Shown one piece after another: positions 42,515-52,669 of a stretch of DNA of 64,000 nucleotides; position 1 is the first letter of the stretch, and every line of letters begins with the position of its first letter. Position numbers and translations under genes: made by a program. Under the pieces are notes generated by a model. It saw only the letters and a program-made list of their open reading frames with translations, had not been told where the DNA came from and searched no databases. The DNA is from Paenibacillus tepidiphilus (lineage in GTDB: Bacteria > Bacillota > Bacilli > Paenibacillales > Paenibacillaceae). The stretch spans positions 186,001 to 250,000 of the forward strand of contig NZ_VWRQ01000005.1 in the NCBI RefSeq assembly GCF_008635795.1, written 5' to 3'.

Positions 42515-43287
42515 CTGTTCCACTCCTTTGTTTCGGGCACAGCGGCCTCTCCTTGATGTTCTAACAAAGCGACGCTGATGTTATCGCCGCCACCGGCCAG
42601 AAGCGCCAGTTGAAGTAATCGCTCCGCTCTTTCCTCTAAAGAGATTTCATGGATGCCGGCCACCTTGCCCAAGTGCTCCTGGCTGACGAAATTACTGAGT
42701 CCGTCACTGCACAGCAGCAGCTGCTCACCGGCTGCCAGGCTTACCGGGGCCAAATCGGCCGCCACCGCCGGGTCGGTGCCCAGCGCTTTGGTCAGGACAT
42801 TGCGACGCGGATGATTATCCAGCTCCTCCAGGCTGAGCTGGCCGTTCTTGAACAGCTCATTGACCAGTGTATGATCCTCAGTCAGCAGTGTAGCCCTGCC
42901 ATCCTTGATCAGGTAGGCTCTGCTATCGCCGATATGGCCGATATAACCTGCGGCTTCTTTCAGCAGTACGGCCACGACGGTGGTCCCCATATTGTGGTAC
43001 TTCTCATCGCTGGAAGCCTCCTGGTAGACCGTGCGGTTGGCCTTCTCAATCGCTGCGGTCAGCGCCTCCTGTAGTTCGTTCTCAGGAAGGCCGGGCGGCA
43101 GTGATTCCAGGCTGGCACGCATACTCTCCAGCGCCAGCCTGCTGGCTGTGTCGCCGGCCAAATGGCCGCCCATCCCGTCGGCGATAATACCAAGGGTATA
43201 CCCGTGGCGCGTAGGCCCGGTCCAGACCGAATCTTCATTGACCGTACGTACACGGCCAACATCGCTGGCATGAACTGTTCTGATCAA
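42511..43287 (-). CDS. prpC: PP2C-type protein phosphatase PrpC/Stp
   Basis: The 258-residue protein has the PP2C metal motifs SDVGRVRTVNEDS near residue 8, IIADGMGGHLAGD near 34, IGHIGDSRAYLIKDG near 115 and DGLSNFV near 195, plus GGGDNISVALL. It removes phosphates from PrkC targets and from PrkC. The start is TTG 43287 with GGGGTG upstream. Its TGA overlaps the prkC ATG as ATGA, a classic coupled pair. rlmN lies 6 bases upstream. Confidence 0.96.
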   Translation of the reverse strand: MIRTVHASDVGRVRTVNEDSVWTGPTRHGYTLGIIADGMGGHLAGDTASRLALESMRASLESLPPGLPENELQEALTAAIEKANRTVYQEASSDEKYHNMGTTVVAVLLKEAAGYIGHIGDSRAYLIKDGRATLLTEDHTLVNELFKNGQLSLEELDNHPRRNVLTKALGTDPAVAADLAPVSLAAGEQLLLCSDGLSNFVSQEHLGKVAGIHEISLEERAERLLQLALLAGGGDNISVALLEHQGEAAVPETKEWNR

Positions 43288-43293
43288 ATATCC

Positions 43294-44334
43294 TCACCCC
43301 AACTCCATATGTTTGGCGCGCAGCTGTCCGCATGCGGCCGCAATATCATGGCCCTGCTCCCGTCGGATCGTTACATTTACGCCTTCGTCGGCAAGAGCGC
43401 GTTGAAATTCGAAAATATCCTTGCGCGAGGTCCGCACATATTTGCGTTCCGGCACATGGTTGACCGGAATCAGGTTGACATGGCAGATCATCGACTTCAG
43501 GACGCCGGCCAGCTCTCTCGCATGCTCCGGCTGGTCGTTGACGCCGCCGATCAGGGCGTATTCAAAGGTGATGCGGCGGCCAGTCTTCGCCTGGTAGTAG
43601 CGTAGCGATTCGATAACCTCATCGAACGGGAAGCGGCGGTTCACCGGCATCAGCTTGGAGCGCAGCGCATCATTAGGCGCATGAATCGAGATCGCCAGAT
43701 TGATTTGCGTATCCTCGTCGGCAAATTTGTAGATGTTGGGCACAATCCCGCTCGTAGAGACGGTAATATGACGCTGGCCGATGTTGAGACCCTTCTCATG
43801 AATCATCAGCCGCAGGAAGGTCATCGTAGCATCATAGTTCTCGAAGGGCTCGCCTGTCCCCATGATGACGATGCTGCTGACGCGTTCGCCCCGCTCATCC
43901 AGCATCTGCTGGCAGCGGACAACCTGGGCTACGATCTCACCAGCCGTCAGATTCCGCTTCAGGCCGCCCAGCGTGGAGGCGCAGAAGGTACACCCGACAC
44001 GGCAGCCTACCTGAGTTGTAACACATACGCTGTTACCGTAATTGTGCTTCATGATGACGGTCTCGATCGCGTGATCGTCATGCAGTCCAAACAGGAATTT
44101 GACCGTTCCGTCCTTGGACTCGAAGCGGGTAATTTCACTCAGCGCCGAAATGCTGAAGCTGTCCGCCAGCTTGGCCCGCAGCCCCTTGGACAAATTGCTC
44201 ATGGCTTCGAAGTCGGTGACGCGTTTCACATACAGCCAGTCGAAAATCTGGCCGCCGCGAAACGCGGGCTCACCGTTATCCTTGGCCCACTGCTGTAACT
44301 CTTCCAGAGTGAAATCATATATTAAAGGTTTCAT
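43294..44334 (-). CDS. rlmN: 23S rRNA/tRNA adenine C2-methyltransferase RlmN
   Basis: The 346-residue radical SAM enzyme starts at ATG 44334 ([19 protein letters not shown]). Its CX3CX2C cluster motif is [11 protein letters not shown] near residue 115. [10 protein letters not shown] near 160 and the C-terminal Cys in [11 protein letters not shown] near 335 are also present, as expected for the two-Cys mechanism. It methylates A2503 of 23S rRNA and A37 of tRNAs. AGGTG lies before the ATG. A terminator-like hairpin separates it from rsmB upstream, so it may have its own promoter. Confidence 0.95.
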   Translation of the reverse strand: MKPLIYDFTLEELQQWAKDNGEPAFRGGQIFDWLYVKRVTDFEAMSNLSKGLRAKLADSFSISALSEITRFESKDGTVKFLFGLHDDHAIETVIMKHNYGNSVCVTTQVGCRVGCTFCASTLGGLKRNLTAGEIVAQVVRCQQMLDERGERVSSIVIMGTGEPFENYDATMTFLRLMIHEKGLNIGQRHITVSTSGIVPNIYKFADEDTQINLAISIHAPNDALRSKLMPVNRRFPFDEVIESLRYYQAKTGRRITFEYALIGGVNDQPEHARELAGVLKSMICHVNLIPVNHVPERKYVRTSRKDIFEFQRALADEGVNVTIRREQGHDIAAACGQLRAKHMELG

Positions 44335-44419
44335 TGTTATCAACACCTGTACTTTCTTTATTAAGGATATGCTTATTATTTCTCATTCTTCCTATTCTAA
44401 CACAAAATTCAGAGCCGGT

Positions 44420-44458
44420 AAAAGAAAAGCCCGCCGCGCAGAGGTCCTGCGGGCGGGA
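44420..44458 (-). terminator. Terminator-like hairpin between rsmB and rlmN
   Basis: On the minus strand CCCGCC...GCAG pairs with CTGC...GGCGGG, followed by CTTTTCTTTT. It suggests at least partial transcription stop after rsmB. Confidence 0.65.
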
Positions 44459-44478
44459 ATCCGGGCAGAAATACTATA

Positions 44479-45933
44479 TTACAAGAGTTTCTGGAGGCGG
44501 GAAATATAAAAGCCGTCACTGCCAAAATGCTGCGGCAGCAGCTGAATCCCGTCCCCTGCAGCCAGCGCCGTCCCCTGCAGCCGCTCCCAGACGGGAGAGT
44601 CAAAGGTCACAGCGGTGAAGCCTGGCTGCGCGCGGAGGAACCGCGAGACAACCTCGCTGTTCTCTGCCTGCTCCGTCGTACAGGTGCTGTAGACCAGGAC
44701 ACCGCCCGGCTTCAGCAGCCGGGCGACCGATTCCAGCAGCCTGCCCTGAAGTGCGGCAATTTCAGTGATGTCTCCGGGCTGCTTGCGCCATTTGAGATCC
44801 GGCTTGCGGCGGATAACGCCGAGACCGGTGCAGGGCGCATCCAGCAGAATCCGGTCAAAGGAAGCTTCCGGCAGCTTGCCGGCCAGCTCCAGCGCGTCTC
44901 CGCTGTGCACCGTAATGCATTCAAGGCCCAGCCGCTCCGCCTGACCGGCGATCAGCTTCGCCTTATGCTCATGCAGATCATTGGCGTAGACGGCGCCTTC
45001 GTCCTTCATCAGCTCGCCCATGTGCGCACTCTTGCCGCCGGGTGCGGCGCAGCAATCCAGCACGCGCATGCCCGGCTCCGGCGCCAGCGCTTCCGCCACC
45101 AGCATGGAGCTCTCATCCTGCACGGACAGATAGCCGTCCGCATACCAGGAGGTCAGCGCCAGATTGCCGCCGCCCCGTACGACAATCCCGTAAGGACTGA
45201 CCTGCGATTCCGCCGCATCCAGTCCTGCCTCCACCAGCTTCGCCAGCATGGCTTCGCGGCTGATCATCGTGGTATTCACGCGGACGCTGGCAGCCGGCGC
45301 CTCATTGTTCGCCGCGCACATCGCTTCCGCGGTCTCCAGGCCGTACTCCCCGGCCCAGCGCCGCACCAGCCAGAGCGGATGGGAATGAAGCACCGAGATG
45401 CGCTCCTCCGCGCTGAGCCCTTCCTTCAGCACCGGCAGCTCGCCGACGCGCAGCACGCTCCGCAGCACACCGTTCACCATCCCGGAGATTCCCTGGTGGC
45501 CGCGCTTCTTGGCGATATTGACCGCTTCATTGACGGCTGCATGCGCCGGCACACGGCTCAGGTACATGATCTGGTACAGGCTTAGCCGCAGCAGATTGCG
45601 CACCCAGGGCTGCAGCTTGGCCAGCCCCTTGCTGACGTAATCTTCGAGCACATAGTCCAGCGTAAGCATCCGGGAGATGCTGCCGTAGACCAGCTCTGTG
45701 GCGAGTCCGGCATCCTCGCGCCCGAGACCGGCCTTCTGCAGGGCGCTGTTCAGCAGCAGATTGCTGTAAGCGTCCTGCTGCTCGACACGCGTCAGAATGT
45801 CGAGCGCCACTTCCCGCGCGGTGGCTCGGGCACCGCCGCCGCTGCCTTTGGCTCCGGCGGCAGGTGTCCTGCCGCCGGGTTTCCCGGCCGCCCGTGCGCC
45901 GCTGCGGCCTGTGCCGCCCCCGTCCCGGCTCAA
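44479..45933 (-). CDS. rsmB: 16S rRNA m5C967 methyltransferase RsmB
   Basis: The 484-residue protein has a Gly/Ala/Arg-rich extension of about 37 residues. An N-terminal NusB-like RNA-binding domain (REVALDILTRVEQQDAYSNL) follows. The methyltransferase domain has LDCCAAPGGKSAHMGEL near residue 290, LLDAPCTGLGVIRRKPD with the catalytic Cys, and YSTCT. It uses SAM to methylate C967 of 16S rRNA. The TTG start overlaps the fmt stop as TTGA. The low-complexity N-tail and high GC are local oddities; the true start could lie further in. Confidence 0.94.
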   Translation of the reverse strand: MSRDGGGTGRSGARAAGKPGGRTPAAGAKGSGGGARATAREVALDILTRVEQQDAYSNLLLNSALQKAGLGREDAGLATELVYGSISRMLTLDYVLEDYVSKGLAKLQPWVRNLLRLSLYQIMYLSRVPAHAAVNEAVNIAKKRGHQGISGMVNGVLRSVLRVGELPVLKEGLSAEERISVLHSHPLWLVRRWAGEYGLETAEAMCAANNEAPAASVRVNTTMISREAMLAKLVEAGLDAAESQVSPYGIVVRGGGNLALTSWYADGYLSVQDESSMLVAEALAPEPGMRVLDCCAAPGGKSAHMGELMKDEGAVYANDLHEHKAKLIAGQAERLGLECITVHSGDALELAGKLPEASFDRILLDAPCTGLGVIRRKPDLKWRKQPGDITEIAALQGRLLESVARLLKPGGVLVYSTCTTEQAENSEVVSRFLRAQPGFTAVTFDSPVWERLQGTALAAGDGIQLLPQHFGSDGFYISRLQKLL

Positions 45934-46868
45934 CCGAGCACCGTCCCGGGCGGCATGTTCGCGCCGCGGCTGAAGTCGGCGGCGTTCATCGCTTTCTTGC
46001 CCGCCGGCTGCACTGCGGTCAACAGCAGGCTGCCGTCGCCGGTCTTCACCTCGACGCCGCGCTCACTTACCGCCAGCACCGTCCCCGGTGCTGCGGTTCC
46101 GCCGGTGCCGGCGTCTCCCGGCTTCGCCGCCGCCCACACCTTGAACGTCTCACCGTTCCAGAGCGTGAACGCGCCGGAGAACGGCACCAGTCCGCGGATG
46201 CGGTTATAGATCGCCCGCGAGTCCGCGCTCCAGTCGATCCGTTCATCCTCGCGGCTAAGATTCGGGGCATAGGTCGCCTCGCGCTCATCCTGCGGCTGCG
46301 CCTCTACCTTTCCTGCGGCCAGCCGCGGCATTTCGGCCTTAAGCAGCTCGCGTCCGGCCAGGCTGAGCTTCTCAAACATGGTTCCGGAGGTATCCTCATC
46401 TTCGATCGGCACTTCGACGCGTGAAATCATATCGCCGGTATCCAGTCCCTCGGCCATATACATCAGCGTCACCCCCGTCACCGTCTCCCCGTTGATAATG
46501 CTGCGCTGGATCGGAGCGCCGCCGCGGTATTTCGGCAGCAGCGACCCGTGAACATTAACGCAGCCGTTAGCCGGCATGTCCAGCACCGCTTTCGGCAGGA
46601 TCTGCCCGTAAGCGGCCGTAACAATCAGGTCCGGCGCATAGGCTGCCAGCTCGGCAACCCCTTCCGGACGGCGCAGCCGCTCCGGCTGCAGGACGGGCAA
46701 TCCGAGCGCCAGCGCCGCTTCCTTCACGGGCGAGGGCGTCAGCGTCTTCTTGCGGCCCTGCGGCCGGTCCGGCTGGGTAAGCACGGCTACGACTTCATAG
46801 CCTTCCTCCACCAGCATCTGCAGAGAAGGCACCGCAAAGGCCGGCGTGCCCATAAATACGATTCTCAT
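45930..46868 (-). CDS. fmt: Methionyl-tRNA formyltransferase
   Basis: The 312-residue protein starts MRIVFMGTPAFAVPSLQMLV. It carries VNVHGSLLPKYRGGAPIQRS near residue 103 and GVTLMYMAEGLDTGDMI near 128, the formyl-tetrahydrofolate and catalytic Asn-His-Asp region. The C-terminal domain binds tRNA. It formylates initiator Met-tRNA. ATG 46868 has GGGGAG 7 bases before it. It lies 4 bases after def and overlaps rsmB by 4 bases. Confidence 0.96.
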   Translation of the reverse strand: MRIVFMGTPAFAVPSLQMLVEEGYEVVAVLTQPDRPQGRKKTLTPSPVKEAALALGLPVLQPERLRRPEGVAELAAYAPDLIVTAAYGQILPKAVLDMPANGCVNVHGSLLPKYRGGAPIQRSIINGETVTGVTLMYMAEGLDTGDMISRVEVPIEDEDTSGTMFEKLSLAGRELLKAEMPRLAAGKVEAQPQDEREATYAPNLSREDERIDWSADSRAIYNRIRGLVPFSGAFTLWNGETFKVWAAAKPGDAGTGGTAAPGTVLAVSERGVEVKTGDGSLLLTAVQPAGKKAMNAADFSRGANMPPGTVLG

Positions 46869-46872
46869 AGTC

Positions 46873-47361
46873 TCACTCCCCGGCTGCGCCGGTCTGCTCC
46901 GCCGTCGCCTCGTAGATCTTCTCGGCGATATCTGTGAACAGCACACCGTTCAGATGGTCGATTTCATGCTGGAACGCCCGGGCCAGCAGCCCGTTTCCGG
47001 TAACGGTAATTTCATTGCCCTCGCGGTCAAGCCCGCGCACGGTCACAGTCTCCGCCCGGCGTACATCGCCGTTGAGCCCGGGAATACTGAGGCAGCCCTC
47101 CGGCCCGAACTGTTCGCCCTCCGTGGCGATGATCTCAGGGTTGATCATCTTGATCAAGCCATGCTCCTCATCGGCATCCACTACAATCAGCCGTTTGAGA
47201 ATGCCTACCTGCGGCGCGGCCAGGCCTACGCCCTCGGCGTCGTACATCGTATCGGCCATATCGTCCAGCAGCTTCTGGACGTTGGGTGTGATTTTGGTAA
47301 CGGGCTTAGCCGTCTTGTGCAATACATCATCGGGTTCTTTCACGATCAATCGGATTGCCAT
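46873..47361 (-). CDS. def: Peptide deformylase
   Basis: The 162-residue enzyme has all three metal motifs: [10 protein letters not shown] near residue 45, EGCLSIPG near 88 and QHEIDHLNG near 130. It removes the formyl group from new N-termini. I start at ATG 47361 ([14 protein letters not shown]), which matches family starts; an ATG 60 bases upstream is not supported. It is the gene before fmt, completing the formylation/deformylation pair. Confidence 0.96.
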   Translation of the reverse strand: MAIRLIVKEPDDVLHKTAKPVTKITPNVQKLLDDMADTMYDAEGVGLAAPQVGILKRLIVVDADEEHGLIKMINPEIIATEGEQFGPEGCLSIPGLNGDVRRAETVTVRGLDREGNEITVTGNGLLARAFQHEIDHLNGVLFTDIAEKIYEATAEQTGAAGE

Positions 47362-47478
47362 AATGCAAACACCATCCTTGTTTCTACGATTCAGTAATTT
47401 ATACAATAAAGCGCACAGCAAATGGGCCTAAGCCCAGGCGGCGCATTATTTCCTATCCCATTGTACCATGAAGCCGGA

Positions 47479-50007
47479 TTACATCAACATTTGCGGATCA
47501 ACGTCGATGCTGATCTGCAGGCCGGGATCGCGCACGGAATCCTCCAGCTCCTCGGCTACTTTGCGGGCGAGGCCGACCGCATCGATCGCGCCGCGCCATT
47601 TAATAATGCACTGGAACCGGTACCTGCCCTTCAGACGTGGCAGCGGAGAAGCTACCGGCCCCAGCAGGTCGAGCGCATCTGCGGACAGCTTGTCCAGACT
47701 GCCGAACCAGCGCAGCTGACGGGCCTTGCCCTGCAGCTCCAGCGCGTAATTCTCCGCCATCTTCAGCAGCAGGGGCATCTGCTCGTGGGACAGTGTAACC
47801 AGTATTAACCGGCAATATGGCGGATAATGCAGCGCCTTGCGGTGCTTCAGCTCATCGCGGACAAAGGAGCCGTAGTCATGCCCGCTGGCATGCACAATGG
47901 AATAATGCTCCGGCGTATACGTCTGGATGACCACCTCGCCCGGCAGCTGATGCCTTCCGGCACGGCCGGCCACCTGTGTCAGCAGCTGAAAGGTCTTCTC
48001 CCCGGCACGGAAATCGGGCAGATTCAGCGCCGAATCGGCGGTAATGACACCGACGAGCGTCACATCCGGAAAGTCCAGTCCTTTGGCCACCATCTGCGTG
48101 CCAAGGAGAACATCCGCTTTCTTATCGCGGAACTGATTCAGCAGCTTCTCATGCGAGCCTTTCTCGGTAGTCGTATCGACATCCATCCGGATGACCCGGA
48201 TACCGGGGAACAGCTTCCCCAGCTCCTCCTCTACCCGCTGCGTACCCGTCCCGAAGAAGCGGATATGCTCGCTTTCGCATTCCGGGCATTGCTTGGGAGC
48301 GGGCTCCGCATGGCCGCAGTAATGGCAGCGCAGGTTCTCGCTGCGGCTGTGGAAGGTCAGCGAGATATCACAGTTCGGACATTCGGCGACATACCCGCAG
48401 CTCCGGCACATGACAAAGGTGGAGAACCCGCGGCGGTTCAGCAGCAGCACCGTCTGCTCGCCCCGCTCCAGCCGTGCCTTGAGGCCGGCATGCAGCCTGC
48501 GGCTGAACATCGAGCGGTTTCCCTCCTTCAGCTCTGCGCGCATGTCGGTGACATGCACCTTCGGGAGCTCATTCCCGAGCGCACGCGTTGGCATCTCCAG
48601 CAGTACGGGCGAGAAATGGATGTCGCTCTGCGAACGGGCCGCATGATAACTCTCCAGCGAAGGCGTCGCCGAGCCCAGAATAACGGCTGCACCGCACCCC
48701 TCTGCCCGGCGCACAGCAACATCGCGCGCATGGTATTTCGGATTCTCTTCCTGCTTATAGGAGCTTTCATGCTCTTCATCCATAATGATCAGGCCGAGAT
48801 CATTGAACGGTGCAAATACAGCCGAGCGGGCGCCGACAGCGACCAGTGCCTTGCCTTCGCGGATCTTGCGCCATTCATCATAGCGCTCTCCCGCAGACAG
48901 GCGGCTGTGCATGACCGCCACTCCGCTCCCGAAGCGTCCCTTGAACCGCTCCACCATCTGCGGCGTAAGGGCGATTTCCGGAACCAGCACCACCGCCTGG
49001 CGGCCCTGGTCCAGCGCACGCTGGATCGTCTGCAAATAGATCTCCGTCTTGCCGCTGCCCGTAACTCCATGCAGCAGGAATACTTCATGCCGCATGGATT
49101 CCACAGCATCCACTATCCGCGTGTACACCTGCTGCTGCTCCAGGGTCAGCGGCAGCGGCGCCGTCGGCTTGAAGTCACGTCCCTGGTACGGATCGCGGTA
49201 GACTTCAATTTCGCTGATCTCGATGATTCCCTTGTCCTCCAGAGCCTTGACTGTACCCGCAGTCACCTGAAGGACAGCGAGCAGATCCTTCATCGGCATC
49301 GGCAGCACTGCCTCCATCTCGATCAGGAAGGCAAGAACCTCCTTTTGCCGTGCCGAACGCGCCGTGAAGGCAGATAAGGCTTCCCGGGCGGCCGATAGTC
49401 CGACGGCAAGATCCACCGCCTTCAGCTTCTTCTTGCCCAGCTTGTCCTTGATCGACTGGCTTTCGGTCAGCACCCCGCGGCGCAGCATGAACTTTACCGT
49501 CTCCGCCGCGTCGGGAAAGGTACGGGTCAGCTGCTTCATCGTTACCTCACCGTTCCCGCGGACAAAATCAATAATCCGCTGTTCCTCCGGATCATTCTCC
49601 AGGAACAGCGGGAACAGCTCGTCTTCGGACTGGCCCGGTTCCTCGGCATCGCCCAGGGAAATCAGCCGTTCCGCCTTGCCCTTGAGCGCTGTCGGCAGCA
49701 TGGCCTGCAGTGCGGATATCCGCCGGCAGGCATACTTGCGGCTCATCCAGTCTGCCAGCTCCACCAACTCCGGTGATAGCGGAGGCAGCAGGTCGAGCAC
49801 CTCCTGCACAGGCTTGAGACTGCCCGCCCCTTCCGTCTCTCCTGATTCCAGAGAGACCACGAAGCCTTGCACGGTCCGGTGTCCGAACGGTACCGCCACT
49901 CTGCTGCCGACCTCAATCCATAATTTCAGCGAGCCGGGGATCAAATAATCAAATGGCCGGTCCGTGCTGCGGACGGGAACATCGACAATGACCTTGGCTA
50001 TATCCAT
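47479..50007 (-). CDS. priA: Primosomal replication restart helicase PriA
   Basis: The 842-residue protein has an N-terminal DNA 3'-end-binding domain (MDIAKVIVDVPVRSTDRPFD), Walker A GVTGSGKTE near residue 317 and MDEEHESSYK. Zinc-binding Cys pairs CRSCGYVAECPNC and CHYCGHAEPAPKQCPEC follow, then the second helicase lobe with GTQMVAKGLDFPDVTLVGV. PriA restarts stalled forks by loading the primosome. Its ATG overlaps the coaBC TGA as TGATG. Confidence 0.96.
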   Translation of the reverse strand: MDIAKVIVDVPVRSTDRPFDYLIPGSLKLWIEVGSRVAVPFGHRTVQGFVVSLESGETEGAGSLKPVQEVLDLLPPLSPELVELADWMSRKYACRRISALQAMLPTALKGKAERLISLGDAEEPGQSEDELFPLFLENDPEEQRIIDFVRGNGEVTMKQLTRTFPDAAETVKFMLRRGVLTESQSIKDKLGKKKLKAVDLAVGLSAAREALSAFTARSARQKEVLAFLIEMEAVLPMPMKDLLAVLQVTAGTVKALEDKGIIEISEIEVYRDPYQGRDFKPTAPLPLTLEQQQVYTRIVDAVESMRHEVFLLHGVTGSGKTEIYLQTIQRALDQGRQAVVLVPEIALTPQMVERFKGRFGSGVAVMHSRLSAGERYDEWRKIREGKALVAVGARSAVFAPFNDLGLIIMDEEHESSYKQEENPKYHARDVAVRRAEGCGAAVILGSATPSLESYHAARSQSDIHFSPVLLEMPTRALGNELPKVHVTDMRAELKEGNRSMFSRRLHAGLKARLERGEQTVLLLNRRGFSTFVMCRSCGYVAECPNCDISLTFHSRSENLRCHYCGHAEPAPKQCPECESEHIRFFGTGTQRVEEELGKLFPGIRVIRMDVDTTTEKGSHEKLLNQFRDKKADVLLGTQMVAKGLDFPDVTLVGVITADSALNLPDFRAGEKTFQLLTQVAGRAGRHQLPGEVVIQTYTPEHYSIVHASGHDYGSFVRDELKHRKALHYPPYCRLILVTLSHEQMPLLLKMAENYALELQGKARQLRWFGSLDKLSADALDLLGPVASPLPRLKGRYRFQCIIKWRGAIDAVGLARKVAEELEDSVRDPGLQISIDVDPQMLM

Positions 50008-51239
50008 CAGACCGCCGCCCCGGCCATGCGCTCTGCCGCCAGCTGCAGGATGCGGCGGGCCACCTCGTCTTTGGAGCTGAGCGGCAGGTCCAGGACCAGC
50101 CCCTCCGAACTATAAATGGAGACAATATTGGTTTCTGTGCCGAAGCCTGCCCCCTCTTGTCCAACATCGTTGGCCACAATCAGGTCGAGATTTTTGCGGA
50201 CCAGCTTGTCCTTTGCGTACAGCTCGGCATTGCCCGTCTCAGCGGCAAAGCCGATGACAAACTGCTTTTCCTTGATTTTGCCGAGAGTATCCAGGATATC
50301 GGTCGTCTTCACAAGCTCCAGCGTGAGCGTATCGCCGCTCTTCTTGATCTTGGTCTCTGCGCTTATTCTGGGCCGGTAATCCGCCACCGCCGCCGCGCCG
50401 ATGAGCAGATCACAATCGCTCCAGCGGCTGCTTACCGCTGCATACATGTCTGCGGCGGATTCGACGCGGACCAGGTCGATCTGCGGGTCCTGCGGAGGCG
50501 CCACATCGGTGCGGGCCGCAATCAGCGTAACCTCTGCACCCATGGCCCGGGCCGCCCGGGCGAGCGCAAAGCCCATTTTGCCGGAGGAATCATTCGAGAT
50601 ATAGCGGACCGGATCAATGCGCTCCACCGTTCCGCCGGCGGTAACCATCACCCTTTTGCCTGCCAGCGGACCCTGGGCTGCCATATCCCGGCCGGCGAAG
50701 AATTCATTGACCACAGCTACAATCGTCTCCGGCTCCTCCATCCGTCCCTTACCGACATACCCGCATGCCAGCAGCCCCTCACCCGGTTCAATGAAGTGAA
50801 CACCGCGGCTTGCCAGCGTCTGCATATTGGTCCGGACGGCGGGATGCTGGTACATATGCACGTTCATCGCCGGAGCTACCATTACCGGTGCCGTCACGGC
50901 AAGCATCGTCGTCGAAAGCATGTCGTCCCCGATGCCCACCGCCATCTTGGCCAGGATATTTGCCGTCGCCGGTGCAATCAGCACCAGATCAGCGGAATCA
51001 GCCAGGTCAATATGGGAAATTTCGGCGGGATCACGTTCCTGGAACGTATCGCTGTACACCCGTTGCTTGGACAGTGACTGCAGCGTCAGCTCGGTAATGA
51101 ATTCCTTGGCTGACGCTGTCATGATAACGTGGACCTTAGCGCCCTTTTGCGTCAGCTTGCTGGTCAGAGCCGCCGCCTTGTAGGCTGCGATCCCGCCTGT
51201 CACACCGAGAATAATCGTCTTGCCGTAAATGTGGTTCAT
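50007..51239 (-). CDS. coaBC: Bifunctional phosphopantothenoylcysteine decarboxylase/synthetase
   Basis: The 410-residue protein starts at ATG 51239 (MNHIYGKTIILGVTGGIAAY). The N-terminal FMN decarboxylase half (CoaC) has SHIDLADSADLVLIAPATAN with the catalytic His and PAMNVHMYQHPAV. The C-terminal synthetase half (CoaB) has VMVTAGGTVERIDPVRYISN near 195 and KIKKSGDTLTLELVKTTDIL. It makes 4'-phosphopantetheine for coenzyme A. GGGGGAAA precedes the start. It is the first gene of the run down to rsmB, behind two terminator-like hairpins. Confidence 0.96.
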   Translation of the reverse strand: MNHIYGKTIILGVTGGIAAYKAAALTSKLTQKGAKVHVIMTASAKEFITELTLQSLSKQRVYSDTFQERDPAEISHIDLADSADLVLIAPATANILAKMAVGIGDDMLSTTMLAVTAPVMVAPAMNVHMYQHPAVRTNMQTLASRGVHFIEPGEGLLACGYVGKGRMEEPETIVAVVNEFFAGRDMAAQGPLAGKRVMVTAGGTVERIDPVRYISNDSSGKMGFALARAARAMGAEVTLIAARTDVAPPQDPQIDLVRVESAADMYAAVSSRWSDCDLLIGAAAVADYRPRISAETKIKKSGDTLTLELVKTTDILDTLGKIKEKQFVIGFAAETGNAELYAKDKLVRKNLDLIVANDVGQEGAGFGTETNIVSIYSSEGLVLDLPLSSKDEVARRILQLAAERMAGAAV

Positions 51240-51292
51240 ACATCTTTCCCCCTGTTCCTTAAGGTGCGCCATCTGTATGTGCAGAGGCACGA

Positions 51293-51335
51293 AAAAACGG
51301 CTGCTGTGACCCAGACTGAGACGGCATCCGTTTTG
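51293..51335 (-). terminator. Possible second terminator/attenuator upstream of coaBC
   Basis: On the minus strand ACGGATGC pairs with GCAGCCGT (one mismatch) and is followed by TTTTTT. Confidence 0.45.
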
Positions 51336-51370
51336 ATGTAGATGTGGCTATGCGTTAGAATGAATCCTTT

Positions 51371-51395
51371 AAAAAAATAACAACCTTCCGGTTGT
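51371..51395 (-). terminator. Terminator after rpoZ
   Basis: On the minus strand ACAACC GGAA GGTTGT is followed by TATTTTTTT. From 51396 to 51514 nothing else is recognised. Confidence 0.75.
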
Positions 51396-51514
51396 CAGTA
51401 GGCCCTGCGGGCCGTGAATCAATAGGTTATGAAGCCCGTCGCGCCGGCGGAGACGAGAGCCGTTAATCAGGCATGGACGGCGTTCGCATCCGCAGCGGGC
51501 GGCAGGTCCGCAGG

Positions 51515-51715
51515 CTATTCTTCCCCGCGGGTAACTACAATGCGGTCTTCATAGATTTCTTCCAGCGCAACACCGACATATTTATGCGATTTCGGCGCCT
51601 TTACATCGGTCTTGCCGCCTTCGCGAAGCGATCTGGCCCGGCGGGCTGCTGCGACAACGAGTGAATATTTGCTGTCAACCTTGTTCATCATTTCATCAAT
51701 GGATGGATATAGCAC
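51515..51715 (-). CDS. rpoZ: RNA polymerase omega subunit
   Basis: The 66-residue product starts at GTG 51715 (VLYPSIDEMMNKVDSKYSLV) with GAGGTG 6 bases upstream; the GTG at 51724 lies inside that site. The motif VAAARRARSLREG is the conserved omega region. C-terminal KYVGVALEEIYEDRI is also typical. Omega helps assemble and stabilise RNA polymerase. It follows gmk, as in other Firmicutes. Confidence 0.95.
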   Translation of the reverse strand: MLYPSIDEMMNKVDSKYSLVVAAARRARSLREGGKTDVKAPKSHKYVGVALEEIYEDRIVVTRGEE

Positions 51716-51754
51716 GTAAGACACCTCTTCATCATCTTTATACTGCTAGCGGAA

Positions 51755-52342
51755 TCAACCGTGCAGCGCATCTCTTCTTACTTTACAATGCTCGGCGATA
51801 ATAATGCTTTCTATTCTTCTGCAGGCCAAATCGATCTCGTCATTGACAACGGCATAATCGTAATGACGAATCAGGCTGATCTCATCTTCCGCCACAGACA
51901 TGCGGTGATTGATAACATCGGGATGCTCGGTGCCGCGTCCACGGATGCGGTCCTTCAGCTCGTCCATGGAAGGGGGCAGCAGGAACACAAAGATCCCCTC
52001 CGGAAATTTCTCCTTGACCTTGAGGGCACCCTGGACCTCGATCTCGAGAATAATATCCCGGCCGCTGTCGAGCGTCTTCTCCACAAAATCGCGCGGTGTA
52101 CCATAGTAATTGCCTACGTACTCCGCATATTCCAGCAGTTGGTCGGCTTCAATCATCGCCGCAAATTGCTCTTTGCTCTTAAAGAAATAGTTGACTCCGT
52201 CCTGCTCACCCTCGCGCGGATTGCGCGTAGTTGCAGAAACAGAGTAGACCAGCTCAGGCATCCGCGGTCTTAGCGCGGTACATACCGTGCCTTTGCCTAC
52301 ACCGGAAGGGCCGGATAAAATAATCAGCAATCCTCTTGACAT
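51755..52342 (-). CDS. gmk: Guanylate kinase
   Basis: From ATG 52342 the 195-residue product has the P-loop [12 protein letters not shown] near residue 8, [19 protein letters not shown] near 37 and the lid region. It phosphorylates GMP to GDP. GGAG lies before the ATG. The run remA-gmk-rpoZ is highly conserved in Bacillales. Confidence 0.96.
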   Translation of the reverse strand: MSRGLLIILSGPSGVGKGTVCTALRPRMPELVYSVSATTRNPREGEQDGVNYFFKSKEQFAAMIEADQLLEYAEYVGNYYGTPRDFVEKTLDSGRDIILEIEVQGALKVKEKFPEGIFVFLLPPSMDELKDRIRGRGTEHPDVINHRMSVAEDEISLIRHYDYAVVNDEIDLACRRIESIIIAEHCKVRRDALHG

Positions 52343-52360
52343 AGTACGCTCCATTAGTTG

Positions 52361-52621
52361 TTATTCGTCGCTGTCGTCATCTTTGCTGGACAAGCGGTGC
52401 GCCACGGTCTCCGGCTGAACCGCCGAGAGGATGACATGATCGCTGTCTGTAATGATGACGGCCCGCGTCCTGCGGCCATAAGTGGCGTCGATCAGCATAT
52501 GCCGGTCTCTAGCCTCCTGAATAATGCGCTTGATCGGCGCGGATTCAGGACTGACAATGGAAATGATCCGGTTGGCCGATACGATATTCCCAAAGCCGAT
52601 GTTAATTAATTTGATTGCCAT
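52361..52621 (-). CDS. remA: Extracellular matrix regulator RemA
   Basis: The 86-residue protein begins [20 protein letters not shown] and includes [20 protein letters not shown] and [14 protein letters not shown]. RemA is a DNA-binding activator of biofilm matrix and osmoprotection genes in Bacillus, forming ring-like oligomers. It precedes gmk by 18 bases and follows yicC. The N-terminal half is strongly family-like. Confidence 0.95.
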   Translation of the reverse strand: MAIKLINIGFGNIVSANRIISIVSPESAPIKRIIQEARDRHMLIDATYGRRTRAVIITDSDHVILSAVQPETVAHRLSSKDDDSDE

Positions 52622-52669
52622 GTTCCGGTTGTTCCCCCCATAAGTAACTTGTCTTGTTTCCGGTGGCGG

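Noticed and set aside
47827..49377. A plus-strand open frame of over 500 codons inside priA
   Set aside because: It lies fully antisense to a gene with all PriA motifs, has shuffled composition and no ribosome binding site; it is a GC-driven shadow frame.
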